Assembly (NCBI GenBank): GCA_024684815.1
Contig: JAIKWL010000065.1
Span: 25,550 to 89,549, forward strand
DNA from: Saccharofermentans sp.
GTDB lineage: Bacteria > Bacillota > Clostridia > Saccharofermentanales > Saccharofermentanaceae
DNA length: 64,000 bases
Direction of reading: 5' to 3'
How positions within the stretch are numbered: position 1 is the stretch's first letter; each line of letters starts with the position of its first letter. A program made the translations under genes and the position numbers. The notes below the pieces were generated by a model that ran no database searches, was not told where the DNA came from, and saw nothing but the letters and a program-made list of their open reading frames with translations. Of this stretch, positions 1 through 8,222 are shown in pieces.

Positions 1-986
1 TCAGGATGATCAATAAGATACTGCTTAGCCGCATCTCTTCCCTGAGCGATCTTGGCACCGTTATATGCGAACCAGGAACCGCTCTTATCAATGATGTTAT
101 TCTCAACACCGAGATCAAGGATACATCCCTCGGATGAGACTCCCTTGCCGTACATGATATCGAATTCTGCTTCCTTGAACGGAGGCGCAACTTTATTCTT
201 AACTACCTTAACTCTTGTGTGGCTTCCGACTACATCCGTACCGTTACGGAGAGTCTCAACCTTGCGGACATCAAGTCTGACTGAAGCATAGAACTTGAGT
301 GCACGTCCGCCCGGAGTTGTCTCAGGGTTGCCGAACATAACACCGACCTTCTCACGGAGCTGGTTGATAAAGATGCAGATGGTATTTGACTTGGAAACAA
401 CAGGTGCAAGCTTTCTTAATGCCTGGCTCATGAGACGTGCCTGGAGACCTACATGTGAATCACCCATCTCACCCTCGATCTCAGCTCTGGGAACGAGTGC
501 TGCAACTGAGTCGATAACAACTACATCAATACAGCCGCTGCGCACAAGAGTCTCGCATATCTCAAGTGCCTGCTCTCCTGTATCAGGCTGGGATAAAAGA
601 AGATTATCAACATCAACACCGATATTGCCTGCATAAACGGGATCCAATGCATGCTCTGCATCAATGAAAGCACATGTACCGCCCATCTTCTGAGCTTCAG
701 CTACACAGTGAAGAGCTACCGTTGTCTTACCTGAAGATTCTGGTCCGTAGATCTCAATGATCCTTCCTCTTGGAAGTCCGCCGATACCTAACGCAATATC
801 AAGTGTCAGAGCACCTGTCGGAATGGTATCGATCTCAACCTGTGACCTGTCACCCAAACGCATAACTGCGCCCTGACCGAACTGCTTCTCTATCTGTGCC
901 ATTGCGGCATCAAGAGCTTTCCTTCTCTCATCTTTGTCCTGAACCTGGGCAACTGAACCCTTGCCGGCATTTTTACTCTTAGCCAT
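1..986 (-). CDS. recA: Recombinase RecA (C-terminus outside window)
   Basis: RecA forms filaments on single-stranded DNA, drives homologous strand exchange and triggers LexA self-cleavage in the SOS response. The minus-strand reading starts at ATG 986-984 and stays open to the window edge, giving 328 complete codons of a family usually 340-360 long, so only the variable acidic tail is missing. The Walker A motif GPESSGKT is at about residues 81-88, and the adenine and L1/L2 loop regions read normally (for example [21 protein letters not shown]). GGAGGC precedes the ATG, which fixes the start. A LexA box lies in the untranslated leader. Identification is by sequence recognition and is essentially certain. 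Confidence 0.98.
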   Translation of the reverse strand, partial: MAKSKNAGKGSVAQVQDKDERRKALDAAMAQIEKQFGQGAVMRLGDRSQVEIDTIPTGALTLDIALGIGGLPRGRIIEIYGPESSGKTTVALHCVAEAQKMGGTCAFIDAEHALDPVYAGNIGVDVDNLLLSQPDTGEQALEICETLVRSGCIDVVVIDSVAALVPRAEIEGEMGDSHVGLQARLMSQALRKLAPVVSKSNTICIFINQLREKVGVMFGNPETTPGGRALKFYASVRLDVRKVETLRNGTDVVGSHTRVKVVKNKVAPPFKEAEFDIMYGKGVSSEGCILDLGVENNIIDKSGSWFAYNGAKIAQGRDAAKQYLIDHP

Positions 987-1006
987 AACTGCCTCCTGAA
1001 CGAATT

Positions 1007-1018
1007 GAACATTTGTTC
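1007..1018. promoter_or_regulatory. LexA (SOS) box of recA
   Basis: GAACATTTGTTC is a perfect match to the Gram-positive LexA/DinR core GAAC-N4-GTTC and sits in the recA leader, about ten bases after the predicted transcription start. Known biology of recA in Bacillus and Clostridia supports LexA repression here. It serves as the internal reference for two similar sites at 20668 and 35072. Confidence 0.88.
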
Positions 1019-1033
1019 TCATTTATGAGTTTA

Positions 1034-1062
1034 ATTCTATTGTTATGATACACTTTTGTCAA
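1034..1062 (-). promoter_or_regulatory. recA promoter
   Basis: On the minus strand TTGACA (1062-1057) and TAGAAT (1039-1034) are separated by exactly 17 bases. This is a near-consensus vegetative promoter about 50 bases upstream of the recA ATG. The LexA box lies just downstream of the predicted start of transcription. Confidence 0.8.
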
Positions 1063-1123
1063 CAAAAATTACCTTACAAATTCGAGCAAATACCGACAAG
1101 ACCCATTAATCGGACACTGCGCC

Positions 1124-1149
1124 AAAAAGAGCCTTGTAAAACAAGGCTT
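1124..1149 (-). terminator. Terminator of the L,D-transpeptidase gene
   Basis: GCCTTGT/ACAAGGC arms at 1131-1137 and 1141-1147 form a short hairpin. On the minus strand it is followed by TCTTTTT, the layout of an intrinsic terminator for the gene that ends at 1270. Confidence 0.65.
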
Positions 1150-1269
1150 ATCACAAAAATATACATGCAGATTTGTTCTTGGCAAATAATAAAACCGACA
1201 GGAACCGACAAAAACACGCAAATGCCGGAATAAAAACATGATTCATGTCTGTTTATCGGCTCTTATGAA

Positions 1270-2292
1270 CTACACAGTCTTTACAGGTGTCCCGATCGGT
1301 ATGGTGTCGTAGACCCACTTGGCGACACTGTACTTAAGTCTTATACAGCCCGCTGAGATATGTTTGCCCAGAGTTCCGTTCTGGAGGGTTCCGTTATAAT
1401 TATATGTCACGCTGTGAAGATAATAAGGACCGTTCCATTGTGTTGCGTAATAACAAAGCGACCCGTGGGAATAGAAGTATGAGAGCTTCTTGGTCACTTT
1501 ATAATTTCCTCTGGGTGTCTCATGCCCCCTCTTACCGCATGACATCGGATAGATCTTATATAAAGACCACTGACCTATGCGCCCCTTGAATATCTCGATA
1601 TAGCAATTATCCACATCAGCGATTATGTAGTAATCCGTGGGACTGTCGTAATAGAATTCATTTATGCAGCGGACATGCTTTGCCGCATCATTGTAACACC
1701 AGTCGAGTCCGCCGTCTTCATCAAGATCATAATAATCATCACAGATGCACGTCATACCGTTCAGATGATCGATATAGTTGTCTATAAGGATCTTCTTGAC
1801 CCAGATATTATATTCGTAGCATAAACTCACAAATTCATCGGATGATATGAATTCCCTGAACACAAGATATCTGCTGTATCCTGACTCAAGCATGGAAATA
1901 TAATAGGATCTGCCTGATTCATCAGAATATCTTCCGTAACAACCGGTGTACAGATCTTCAACGAACTGCTCATCACTCTGGCCAAGTGACCTGTACTGAT
2001 CGGAAAAATAAAAGTGATACATCACGTCATAAGCAGCAGATATTCCGCCATCAAGACTTCGTGCCAGTTCATATATCTCTTCTTCATCAGCATGCATCTG
2101 CCTGGTAACCACGGCATAAAGCCTTCTTACAAATAATATATGCCCGGCATCGATCTCCTCTTCTTCAAGGGATACGCTGTCTCCTGTAGTATCGGCTGCC
2201 ACGGAAACAAAACCGCTGCCGTCAAAAAGGCAGAAAACCGCAGACATCAATAAAACAAGGCATACAGACTTTTTTAAGCGGTTCCCGATCAT
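1270..2292 (-). CDS. Secreted L,D-transpeptidase (YkuD) with DUF4214-like N-terminal region
   Basis: Probable cell-wall enzyme that forms 3-3 peptidoglycan cross-links or attaches proteins to peptidoglycan. I place the start at ATG 2292 rather than the in-frame GTG at 2304, because GAGG lies just upstream. An N-terminal hydrophobic signal (KKSVCLVLLMSAVFCLF) is followed by a segment resembling DUF4214 (FVEDLYTGCYGR...FREFISSDEF, about residues 105-150). The last 120 residues are a YkuD domain with the catalytic signature HISAGCIRL near the C-terminus; Cys is the predicted nucleophile. It stands alone between recA and the DUF3021-like gene and has its own terminator. Family assignment is firm; the role of the DUF4214-like part is unknown. 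Confidence 0.85.
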   Translation of the reverse strand: MIGNRLKKSVCLVLLMSAVFCLFDGSGFVSVAADTTGDSVSLEEEEIDAGHILFVRRLYAVVTRQMHADEEEIYELARSLDGGISAAYDVMYHFYFSDQYRSLGQSDEQFVEDLYTGCYGRYSDESGRSYYISMLESGYSRYLVFREFISSDEFVSLCYEYNIWVKKILIDNYIDHLNGMTCICDDYYDLDEDGGLDWCYNDAAKHVRCINEFYYDSPTDYYIIADVDNCYIEIFKGRIGQWSLYKIYPMSCGKRGHETPRGNYKVTKKLSYFYSHGSLCYYATQWNGPYYLHSVTYNYNGTLQNGTLGKHISAGCIRLKYSVAKWVYDTIPIGTPVKTV

Positions 2293-2366
2293 ACGGATCC
2301 TCACAGTTTAAGGATATAGTCACATAATAACACTAAATCGGATTTAAACTGCAGGAAAGCACCCTG

Positions 2367-3308
2367 TCATAGTTTCTTTTTCCTGCGGATATGGTAAACG
2401 ATCATATAGACCGCAAGCATCAATGTCAGGATAGCAACTGCCAGAGCAGATACTATCAGTCCGTTTATAAAGTAGTTCTCGAGCCTGGTCTTTCCAGCAT
2501 TATAGATCGAATACGGTTCTATATAGCGTTCATGGCCGTCGAACCTTAGATCTTTGCAATAGATAGTAAGACCTTCTGTCTCGCCCCCGGTCCCGTCAAT
2601 ATATCCTGTATCTTTATCGACATAGAGAAGTATATCTTCGGTGCTGATATCCCCTGCAAATAAGACTTTGACACAAGAATAGCATTCATAACGGGTGCCG
2701 TCTAAAACAACATCAGCCTGTCTTTTGCACGAAGTATAGACAGCATCATAACCCTCGGCAACAGCTTCCGCTTTATGCTCTTTTCTCATATTTGCATTGT
2801 ATTTGTACGTTTCAGAATAACCTATTACTGTCGCAACAAATAAAACGATCATTGATATGAGCAAGAAAAGGATCACCTTCCAGCCTCTCCTCTTCCTGAG
2901 AGGCTTGATCTCGACCTTCTCTTCTTTGCTAATCTTTACCATGTCGTTGATCTCCTCGATATCCTTCTCGGTCTTTACAGAATCAAGAGCAAAGACTATT
3001 ACGGTTATTACGCCGACATATATAAATGCCATCCAGTAGTTGACCGGATAGAACCATCCGACGATAAATCCGAACACGATAACCATGATGCTTATGACAA
3101 CATACTTGATAAGATAACTTACCAGTATCGAGAACGATGTTTTCTCATCGAAAAAGTAATTGAATACCGAAAGTAACAGCGCAAGACCAAATATCTCAAA
3201 TACGAGTTTTATCTCATCGGTAAAACCTGCCTCAGCGATAGAGAACGTAAAGATTATCAGAATCATGAGAGCTGCAAATATGCAGGTGTCTTTTAATATC
3301 TTCCTCAT
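2367..3308 (-). CDS. DUF3021-like membrane protein with extra C-terminal extracytoplasmic region
   Basis: 313 residues. The first 110 residues carry four hydrophobic segments with the layout of DUF3021 proteins, which are typically encoded directly after a LytTR regulator, as here (ATGA overlap with the LytTR gene at 3305-3308). A basic cytoplasmic stretch follows (about 112-140), then a fifth membrane segment (about 145-165), a hydrophilic stretch of about 110 residues and a C-terminal membrane helix ending RRKKKL. The extra module is not part of the usual short DUF3021 protein. It may be the signal-sensing or accessory membrane partner of the LytTR protein; this is inferred from gene order only. 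Confidence 0.6.
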   Translation of the reverse strand: MRKILKDTCIFAALMILIIFTFSIAEAGFTDEIKLVFEIFGLALLLSVFNYFFDEKTSFSILVSYLIKYVVISIMVIVFGFIVGWFYPVNYWMAFIYVGVITVIVFALDSVKTEKDIEEINDMVKISKEEKVEIKPLRKRRGWKVILFLLISMIVLFVATVIGYSETYKYNANMRKEHKAEAVAEGYDAVYTSCKRQADVVLDGTRYECYSCVKVLFAGDISTEDILLYVDKDTGYIDGTGGETEGLTIYCKDLRFDGHERYIEPYSIYNAGKTRLENYFINGLIVSALAVAILTLMLAVYMIVYHIRRKKKL

Positions 3309-3748
3309 ATAAGCTTTCTCCTGAAAATCCTTTTTATATCCTTCAGATATTTTCTCGATACGATAAGTTTCTCATCATTATCCAGTACCGCTTCCAGATG
3401 ACTGTTCTTTATCTGCATGATCTCTTTTAAATGGCCGGCATTCATGAAGCACGTTCTTGATATCCTTACGATATCCGTATCAACTATCGCGGCATCTATA
3501 TCAGACATGCTGCCGTCATAACGGTAGACTTCATTTCCCGTGTAGATAAAGATCTTGCGTTCCACATTTTCGATGTAATAGACAGAGGGCATATCTATAC
3601 TTACAGTCTTCCCGTCTGATTTTCCGGTGAAACTGATACTCATGTTCTTTATCTTTTTGATCAGGCTGTCGACCGTTCGATCATATTCGGGATATTCAAC
3701 TATCACCGTCAGCGGCTGATCCTTAACCTGTCTTTGTTCTACCCTCAT
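3305..3748 (-). CDS. LytTR DNA-binding regulator
   Basis: 147 residues with a LytTR domain over about residues 45-147 (VYYIENVERKIFIYT ... IVRISRTCFMNAGHLKEIM ... LIVSRKYLKDIKRIF). There is no receiver domain, so this is the short LytTR type usually paired with a DUF3021 membrane protein. Its start overlaps the upstream serine-hydrolase gene by 26 bases, and its stop overlaps the DUF3021-like gene by 4. The three genes are therefore very probably co-transcribed and translationally coupled. Targets are unknown; this class often regulates its own operon. Confidence 0.85.
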   Translation of the reverse strand: MRVEQRQVKDQPLTVIVEYPEYDRTVDSLIKKIKNMSISFTGKSDGKTVSIDMPSVYYIENVERKIFIYTGNEVYRYDGSMSDIDAAIVDTDIVRISRTCFMNAGHLKEIMQIKNSHLEAVLDNDEKLIVSRKYLKDIKRIFRRKLI

Positions 3749-5105
3749 TTGCCTTTACCACACAGAGTTTGATTCCGGCACCCAGAGCACCTGCTAAAAG
3801 GATCAGAAAACCGGAAGTAAAACTCCACGGAGCCCACATAAGAGCTATCTCCTTTAACCCTGCTCCGAATATCAACGGAAAGAGTATAAGCATCAATATA
3901 AACAGAACCGTAAGTGTTGCTCCGATCACTGTAAGTATGCGCTTCTTTCCCGTGCACATAACAAAGATCAGGATAACGGTTCCGGCAACTGATACTGCCG
4001 TAAATATAATATCAAACACTGTCCAAACATCACACTGCAATTCTCCGTGAGAGTTACCGGTAAGTTCGGAAAAAATAATGTTGCATAGACTGTCCGTGGT
4101 GGCTGCCACATTAAGATTTGTCAGCACACATACTCCGATCTTCTCACTTCTCGAAAATACTATCCTTGAAGAATAATTCGGAGTCCCTCCGGAATGTCCG
4201 ATCATATCTCCTTCGAATCTTTCCCAACCGCCGTAATATTCTCCTTTTTTCTCAAGATGCGATATAACTCCTTCAATATCTGACCGGTCCGATTCGATCC
4301 AGTTCCTCATCCACATACCGATATCTTCAGTATTAGAATAAAAATATCCCGCGGGAATACTTCCTTCTCTTACATCAGTCTCAAATTTAAATACGTTTCT
4401 GAAGCCAAGTCTGGTGCCTTCGATTATCCTTCCTTCATCAGGCATGCCGACAGTAACAGATTCCAATCCCATAGGCTTCAGGATCTTTTCTTCCATATAT
4501 TCTCGATATGCTCTGCCGGTAACGTTTTCGATAAGCAACCCGAGAAGATTGTAATTAACGTTGGAATAAGAATATTCTGTTCCGGGCATGCTCTTTAACT
4601 CTTTTCCCGAGATGCTTCCGGCCCATTCCGATAAAGACATATCTTTTGAGGCAGAAGGATAATCATTCTCACTGTTGGTAAACCCGCTCTGCTGTCTCAT
4701 CAGATCTTCAACAGTAATATCAACAGGATCAGAACCATAATAAACAGTAAACCCAGGTATAAGATCCGATATCATATCCCGGCAGTTTATCTTCCCTTCA
4801 CCGATCAGTTTCTGCACCGCAAGTCCCGTAAATGATTTTGTCATTGAACCTACCTGATACAATCCTTCGCTGTCGCCGTAAAAATACAGTTCTCCGTGAT
4901 CATAAACAACGGCACTGACACTTTCACATTTGGTTTTTGCTTTGAATCTCTCTATGAGCCCGTTAATATCAGAACCTCCTGCGGTTAATCCCTGATTGCT
5001 GATCAAAAGAGTGATAACGGCTGTAAAGATACGTTTAAGCATTGATCCGGTCATTCCTTTCGTTTTACTTAAGCGAATCGTAACCGATGGATATTTTCCA
5101 AACAA
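3723..5105 (-). CDS. Serine hydrolase of the beta-lactamase/PBP4* class with C-terminal membrane segments
   Basis: 460 residues. It shows the class C beta-lactamase/D-alanyl-D-alanine-peptidase-like signature: SMTK (S-x-x-K nucleophile, in GSMTKSF), the YSN motif in YSYSNVNYN and HSGG near the end of the catalytic domain. After about residue 345 there are three to four hydrophobic helices, so the enzyme is membrane anchored with the catalytic domain outside. The first ATG (5105) has GTGAGG 8 bases upstream, but a more convincing signal-peptide start lies at Met22 (MLKRIFTAVITLLI). The gene heads the LytTR-DUF3021 operon. Substrate is unknown; hydrolysis of a peptide or ester in the wall is likely. 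Confidence 0.8.
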   Translation of the reverse strand: MFGKYPSVTIRLSKTKGMTGSMLKRIFTAVITLLISNQGLTAGGSDINGLIERFKAKTKCESVSAVVYDHGELYFYGDSEGLYQVGSMTKSFTGLAVQKLIGEGKINCRDMISDLIPGFTVYYGSDPVDITVEDLMRQQSGFTNSENDYPSASKDMSLSEWAGSISGKELKSMPGTEYSYSNVNYNLLGLLIENVTGRAYREYMEEKILKPMGLESVTVGMPDEGRIIEGTRLGFRNVFKFETDVREGSIPAGYFYSNTEDIGMWMRNWIESDRSDIEGVISHLEKKGEYYGGWERFEGDMIGHSGGTPNYSSRIVFSRSEKIGVCVLTNLNVAATTDSLCNIIFSELTGNSHGELQCDVWTVFDIIFTAVSVAGTVILIFVMCTGKKRILTVIGATLTVLFILMLILFPLIFGAGLKEIALMWAPWSFTSGFLILLAGALGAGIKLCVVKANEGRTKTG

Positions 5106-5160
5106 GACAAAGCCTCACTTGTTGCAAATGAAGCTTCGCGAAATGCAATTTTAATGAGAA

Positions 5161-6078
5161 TCAGGCACCAAGATTATCTGCCGTGTCGATTATAACAACG
5201 CACTCCGGATCAACAAGGTTCATGATCGTGACCATATCCTCTTCTGATACCGCAACACACCCTGCGGTGTAATTTCTGTTGGATCCGAAGCAATGAAGGA
5301 ATATCGCCGACCCTTTTCCGATCGTACATTCTTCATTAAAAGAAATATTTAGACAATACTGATATGCCTTAGTGTAATCTATAAGATGTTCACTGTTCTT
5401 CGTATCAAGATCCGGACAGTCATTAATGCTGATCATCTCGTTATAGTGCATTCCTTCTCTCATATCACCGGACCAGTAAAGATCATCCGTAACCTGAACA
5501 TATTGAAATGCACATCCCGGATCGGGAGCTATTCCGAAAGCCATGTTAAAGCGGTAAATACCGATTGGAGTCCTTCCGCAGCCTTCTTTCCGCTCTTCGT
5601 CGTAGACCATTCCGTTCTTTCCGACACAGCCGTCAACAGATAAAACCTCAATCCAGTTACCGTTCTCATCGCGCTCATGCAAAGATACGTTAGCGGAAGT
5701 CTGATCCATTCCGGATGCAGCTACGATAAACAACTGGTCATTTCCGTTATCTTTAGCCTGCGGAAGATTTCTTACCCATTCGGGAGACATATCTTTTATT
5801 TCCTCAGATGATTCTGTTGTTGTCTCTTCAGGAACTGTTTCTGAAGTTTCCGGCATAGAAGAATCTTCAGATATAACCGTAGTTTCAGTTTGAGATTCTG
5901 ATGATGTTGGTACGGTCTCACGAATACTATTGCCGGTTCCGATCACTTCAGAACCGTTGACCACAACTTCAATATCAGTATTGACCGTTGTATTTACATG
6001 ACAGGATGAAATTCCAAGCAACACACTTGAAGCTGCGATCACGGAAATAAAAGTCAATATATGATTCTTTATGTTCAT
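5161..6078 (-). CDS. L,D-transpeptidase family lipoprotein
   Basis: 305 residues with a lipoprotein signal (lipobox LGISSC, Cys at about residue 26), a Ser/Thr/Glu-rich spacer (about 40-95), then a YkuD-like domain. Catalytic-site features are HCFGSN and YTAGCVAVS near residues 265-285, with Cys as predicted nucleophile. The divergent YkuD form resembles the ErfK/YkuD-like proteins of Clostridia that sit on the membrane surface. Its start overlaps the murJ stop by 4 bases (ATGA), so it is expressed with the lipid II flippase, consistent with a role in wall maturation. It is a different subtype from the transpeptidase at 1270. Confidence 0.75.
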   Translation of the reverse strand: MNIKNHILTFISVIAASSVLLGISSCHVNTTVNTDIEVVVNGSEVIGTGNSIRETVPTSSESQTETTVISEDSSMPETSETVPEETTTESSEEIKDMSPEWVRNLPQAKDNGNDQLFIVAASGMDQTSANVSLHERDENGNWIEVLSVDGCVGKNGMVYDEERKEGCGRTPIGIYRFNMAFGIAPDPGCAFQYVQVTDDLYWSGDMREGMHYNEMISINDCPDLDTKNSEHLIDYTKAYQYCLNISFNEECTIGKGSAIFLHCFGSNRNYTAGCVAVSEEDMVTIMNLVDPECVVIIDTADNLGA

Positions 6079-7709
6079 ACCCTTTTCGCTGCGATCTTCT
6101 TAAGTAACTTAGTCTTGATCCTGTCGATCCATTCTGTTGCTTCAGGCATACGGAAGATCACTGCCATAGCAAAATAGACCACTACGGCAACAATGCCTTT
6201 TACGGAAATAATCACAAGCTGCAGGAACTTTCCGCCCTGTGCAGGCAGGAACATATCAAGAATAAAGACAACCAGTCCCATAATTGCAGCACAGGCTCCT
6301 GCCTTCAAAAGGAATCCAAGTATACCGTGAGGAGCTATTTCCTTATGTCTGCAATACATTATTGTAAGCATTACCATCTGACAGATATTTGTTACCGAAT
6401 AAGCCAAAGGAAGGGATAAAAGACCTACTCCCAAAGTGATCAGTGTGTGGCATATCAAAGGATTGATAACAAGTCCGATCAAGCCGGCAAACAGAGGCAG
6501 TTTGGTCTTTCCGATTGCATAAAACGCCTGATTAAATACGTGGACGACAGTTGCGGTAATGATGGAACTGCAGAATCCCAGAAGGAAGACAGCAGCGGTG
6601 GCAGCATTATCATTTGTATAGTTTGCATGCCACTGATATATGGCTTTAACGACATCAACGGTCAGGATCGCAATAAAGACAGCAGAAGGTATCGTCATGA
6701 ATAAAGCGCTCTTCATTGACCGTGATACGAGTTCAGATGCTTTGCTGTAGTTTTTATTCTTGTAATCACCCGAAAGTTCCGGTGTCATTACTGTTGTGAT
6801 CGCCACAACGAAAATAGAATACGGGATCTGCCAGATAGTCGATGCATTTCTGAACAGATATACGCTTCCGCTGTCGAACTGAAGCGCAAACCCGTTAAGC
6901 ACAATATTATTGATCTGTATTACTGATGCGGATATAAGGATCGGAATAGCACGGAAAAACAGCTGCAGGAACTCCTTATCGGCAAAATGAAAATTCAGCC
7001 TGAACTGCTTGAGTTGTTTGAATCCCAGCAGGTACTGGAAAAGGAAATTGAATAGTGCCGCAACAAAAAGTCCGCACATCGTAAGAGTCAGATTTAACAG
7101 AGTATTTCCTCCCATAAGCAGGATGGAAATGATTACGAAAATGTTATACAGGACCGGAGCAAATGATGTGATCGTAAATCTTCTGTAGGAAATCAGGATA
7201 CCGTTGCACAATGCCGCAAGCATGATGAAAAAGACCTGCGGGAACAATACTTTGGAAGCCGTTGCTGCAAGATAGACCGTCTCAGGATGTTTTACCGTCT
7301 GAAAAACAGCATAAAGATTATATAAAGGCACAGAGAAGATCGTTCCGAAGGTGCAGACCACTACCATAACGATCGTTACGAGTGTAATAAATTTGCTTAC
7401 GGTCTTAACGCCTTCCTTTTCCTTTCCTACAGCAAGCTGTGCGCTCATATAGGGAGCGATCGTGGAATAGATCGCACCGCCGACTAAAAGGTTATAGAAA
7501 AGATCAGGAACATTAAACGCGAGCATATAAGCATCACGATAGATCTCTTCACTGAACTTCATGGAAACCAGAACATCTCTTATGAGTCCGGAACCTTTGG
7601 TTACAATAAGACCGATACCTACAATGATAGTAGATAAAGCAAAACTCATCCCTCTTTTCTTTGCAGGGGATGTATTGGTTTCCTTCTTCATTTCAGTATT
7701 CTCAGCCAC
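6075..7709 (-). CDS. murJ: Lipid II flippase MurJ
   Basis: 544 residues, the usual size for the MurJ/MviN branch of the MOP flippase superfamily, which moves lipid-linked peptidoglycan precursor across the membrane. Fourteen hydrophobic segments can be drawn. Recognisable MurJ stretches include GLIRDVLVSMKFSE, AYMLAFNVPDLFYNLLVGGAIYSTIAPYMS near the N-terminus and PLFAGLIGLVINPLIC later. The stop of cinA abuts its start, and its own stop overlaps the next transpeptidase gene, so it is part of the long minus-strand operon that begins around proC. Confidence 0.95.
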   Translation of the reverse strand: MAENTEMKKETNTSPAKKRGMSFALSTIIVGIGLIVTKGSGLIRDVLVSMKFSEEIYRDAYMLAFNVPDLFYNLLVGGAIYSTIAPYMSAQLAVGKEKEGVKTVSKFITLVTIVMVVVCTFGTIFSVPLYNLYAVFQTVKHPETVYLAATASKVLFPQVFFIMLAALCNGILISYRRFTITSFAPVLYNIFVIISILLMGGNTLLNLTLTMCGLFVAALFNFLFQYLLGFKQLKQFRLNFHFADKEFLQLFFRAIPILISASVIQINNIVLNGFALQFDSGSVYLFRNASTIWQIPYSIFVVAITTVMTPELSGDYKNKNYSKASELVSRSMKSALFMTIPSAVFIAILTVDVVKAIYQWHANYTNDNAATAAVFLLGFCSSIITATVVHVFNQAFYAIGKTKLPLFAGLIGLVINPLICHTLITLGVGLLSLPLAYSVTNICQMVMLTIMYCRHKEIAPHGILGFLLKAGACAAIMGLVVFILDMFLPAQGGKFLQLVIISVKGIVAVVVYFAMAVIFRMPEATEWIDRIKTKLLKKIAAKRV

Positions 7710-8222
7710 TTAACCTTTTCCATCCTTAACAAGCGATATCGCCTGATCCAATGCCGCAACAACCGTACAGGAGCGTATAGTATCCCTGTCACCGTCAAAA
7801 TTCAACCTGAAAGAACCTGACATGTTGCTTCCGGGACAGCAATATCCCAAATACACCGTTCCTATAGGTTTTCCCGGTAATTCTCCGGTAGGGCCGGCGA
7901 TTCCCGTAACAGAAACAGCTATATCAACCCCCAATACCGAAGCAGCACCTTCGGCCATTGCAACGGCACATTCATCCGATACTTCAGTATAAGAATCTAT
8001 TATTTCAGAAGGCACTTTGAGCACATTTTCTTTTACTGCATTTGTATATGATACGACCGATCCCTTAAAAACCGCGGATGCACCTGCCACATTGACGACA
8101 GATGCGGAGATCAGTCCGCCCGTAAGGCTTTCGGCAAATCCGACTGTCAGACCTGCAGACCTGAATAATCCCACAAGCTTACTTGCTCTTATATAGATTT
8201 CCTCATTCAGATCAGCCATCAC
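7710..8222 (-). CDS. CinA C-terminal domain protein (nicotinamide-nucleotide amidase)
   Basis: 170 residues covering only the C-terminal PncC-type domain of CinA. The core motifs FAESLTGGLISASVV and VTGIAGPTGE are present, matching the amidohydrolase that deamidates NMN to nicotinate mononucleotide in pyridine-nucleotide recycling. The N-terminal COG1058 half of full-length CinA is absent, as in E. coli PncC. It overlaps ftsK by 11 bases and abuts murJ. Confidence 0.9.
   Translation of the reverse strand: MMADLNEEIYIRASKLVGLFRSAGLTVGFAESLTGGLISASVVNVAGASAVFKGSVVSYTNAVKENVLKVPSEIIDSYTEVSDECAVAMAEGAASVLGVDIAVSVTGIAGPTGELPGKPIGTVYLGYCCPGSNMSGSFRLNFDGDRDTIRSCTVVAALDQAISLVKDGKG

Noticed and set aside
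1045-1233. 62-aa open frame on plus strand between recA and the transpeptidase gene
   Set aside because: It runs through the recA promoter and a terminator hairpin, has no ribosome binding site and random composition.
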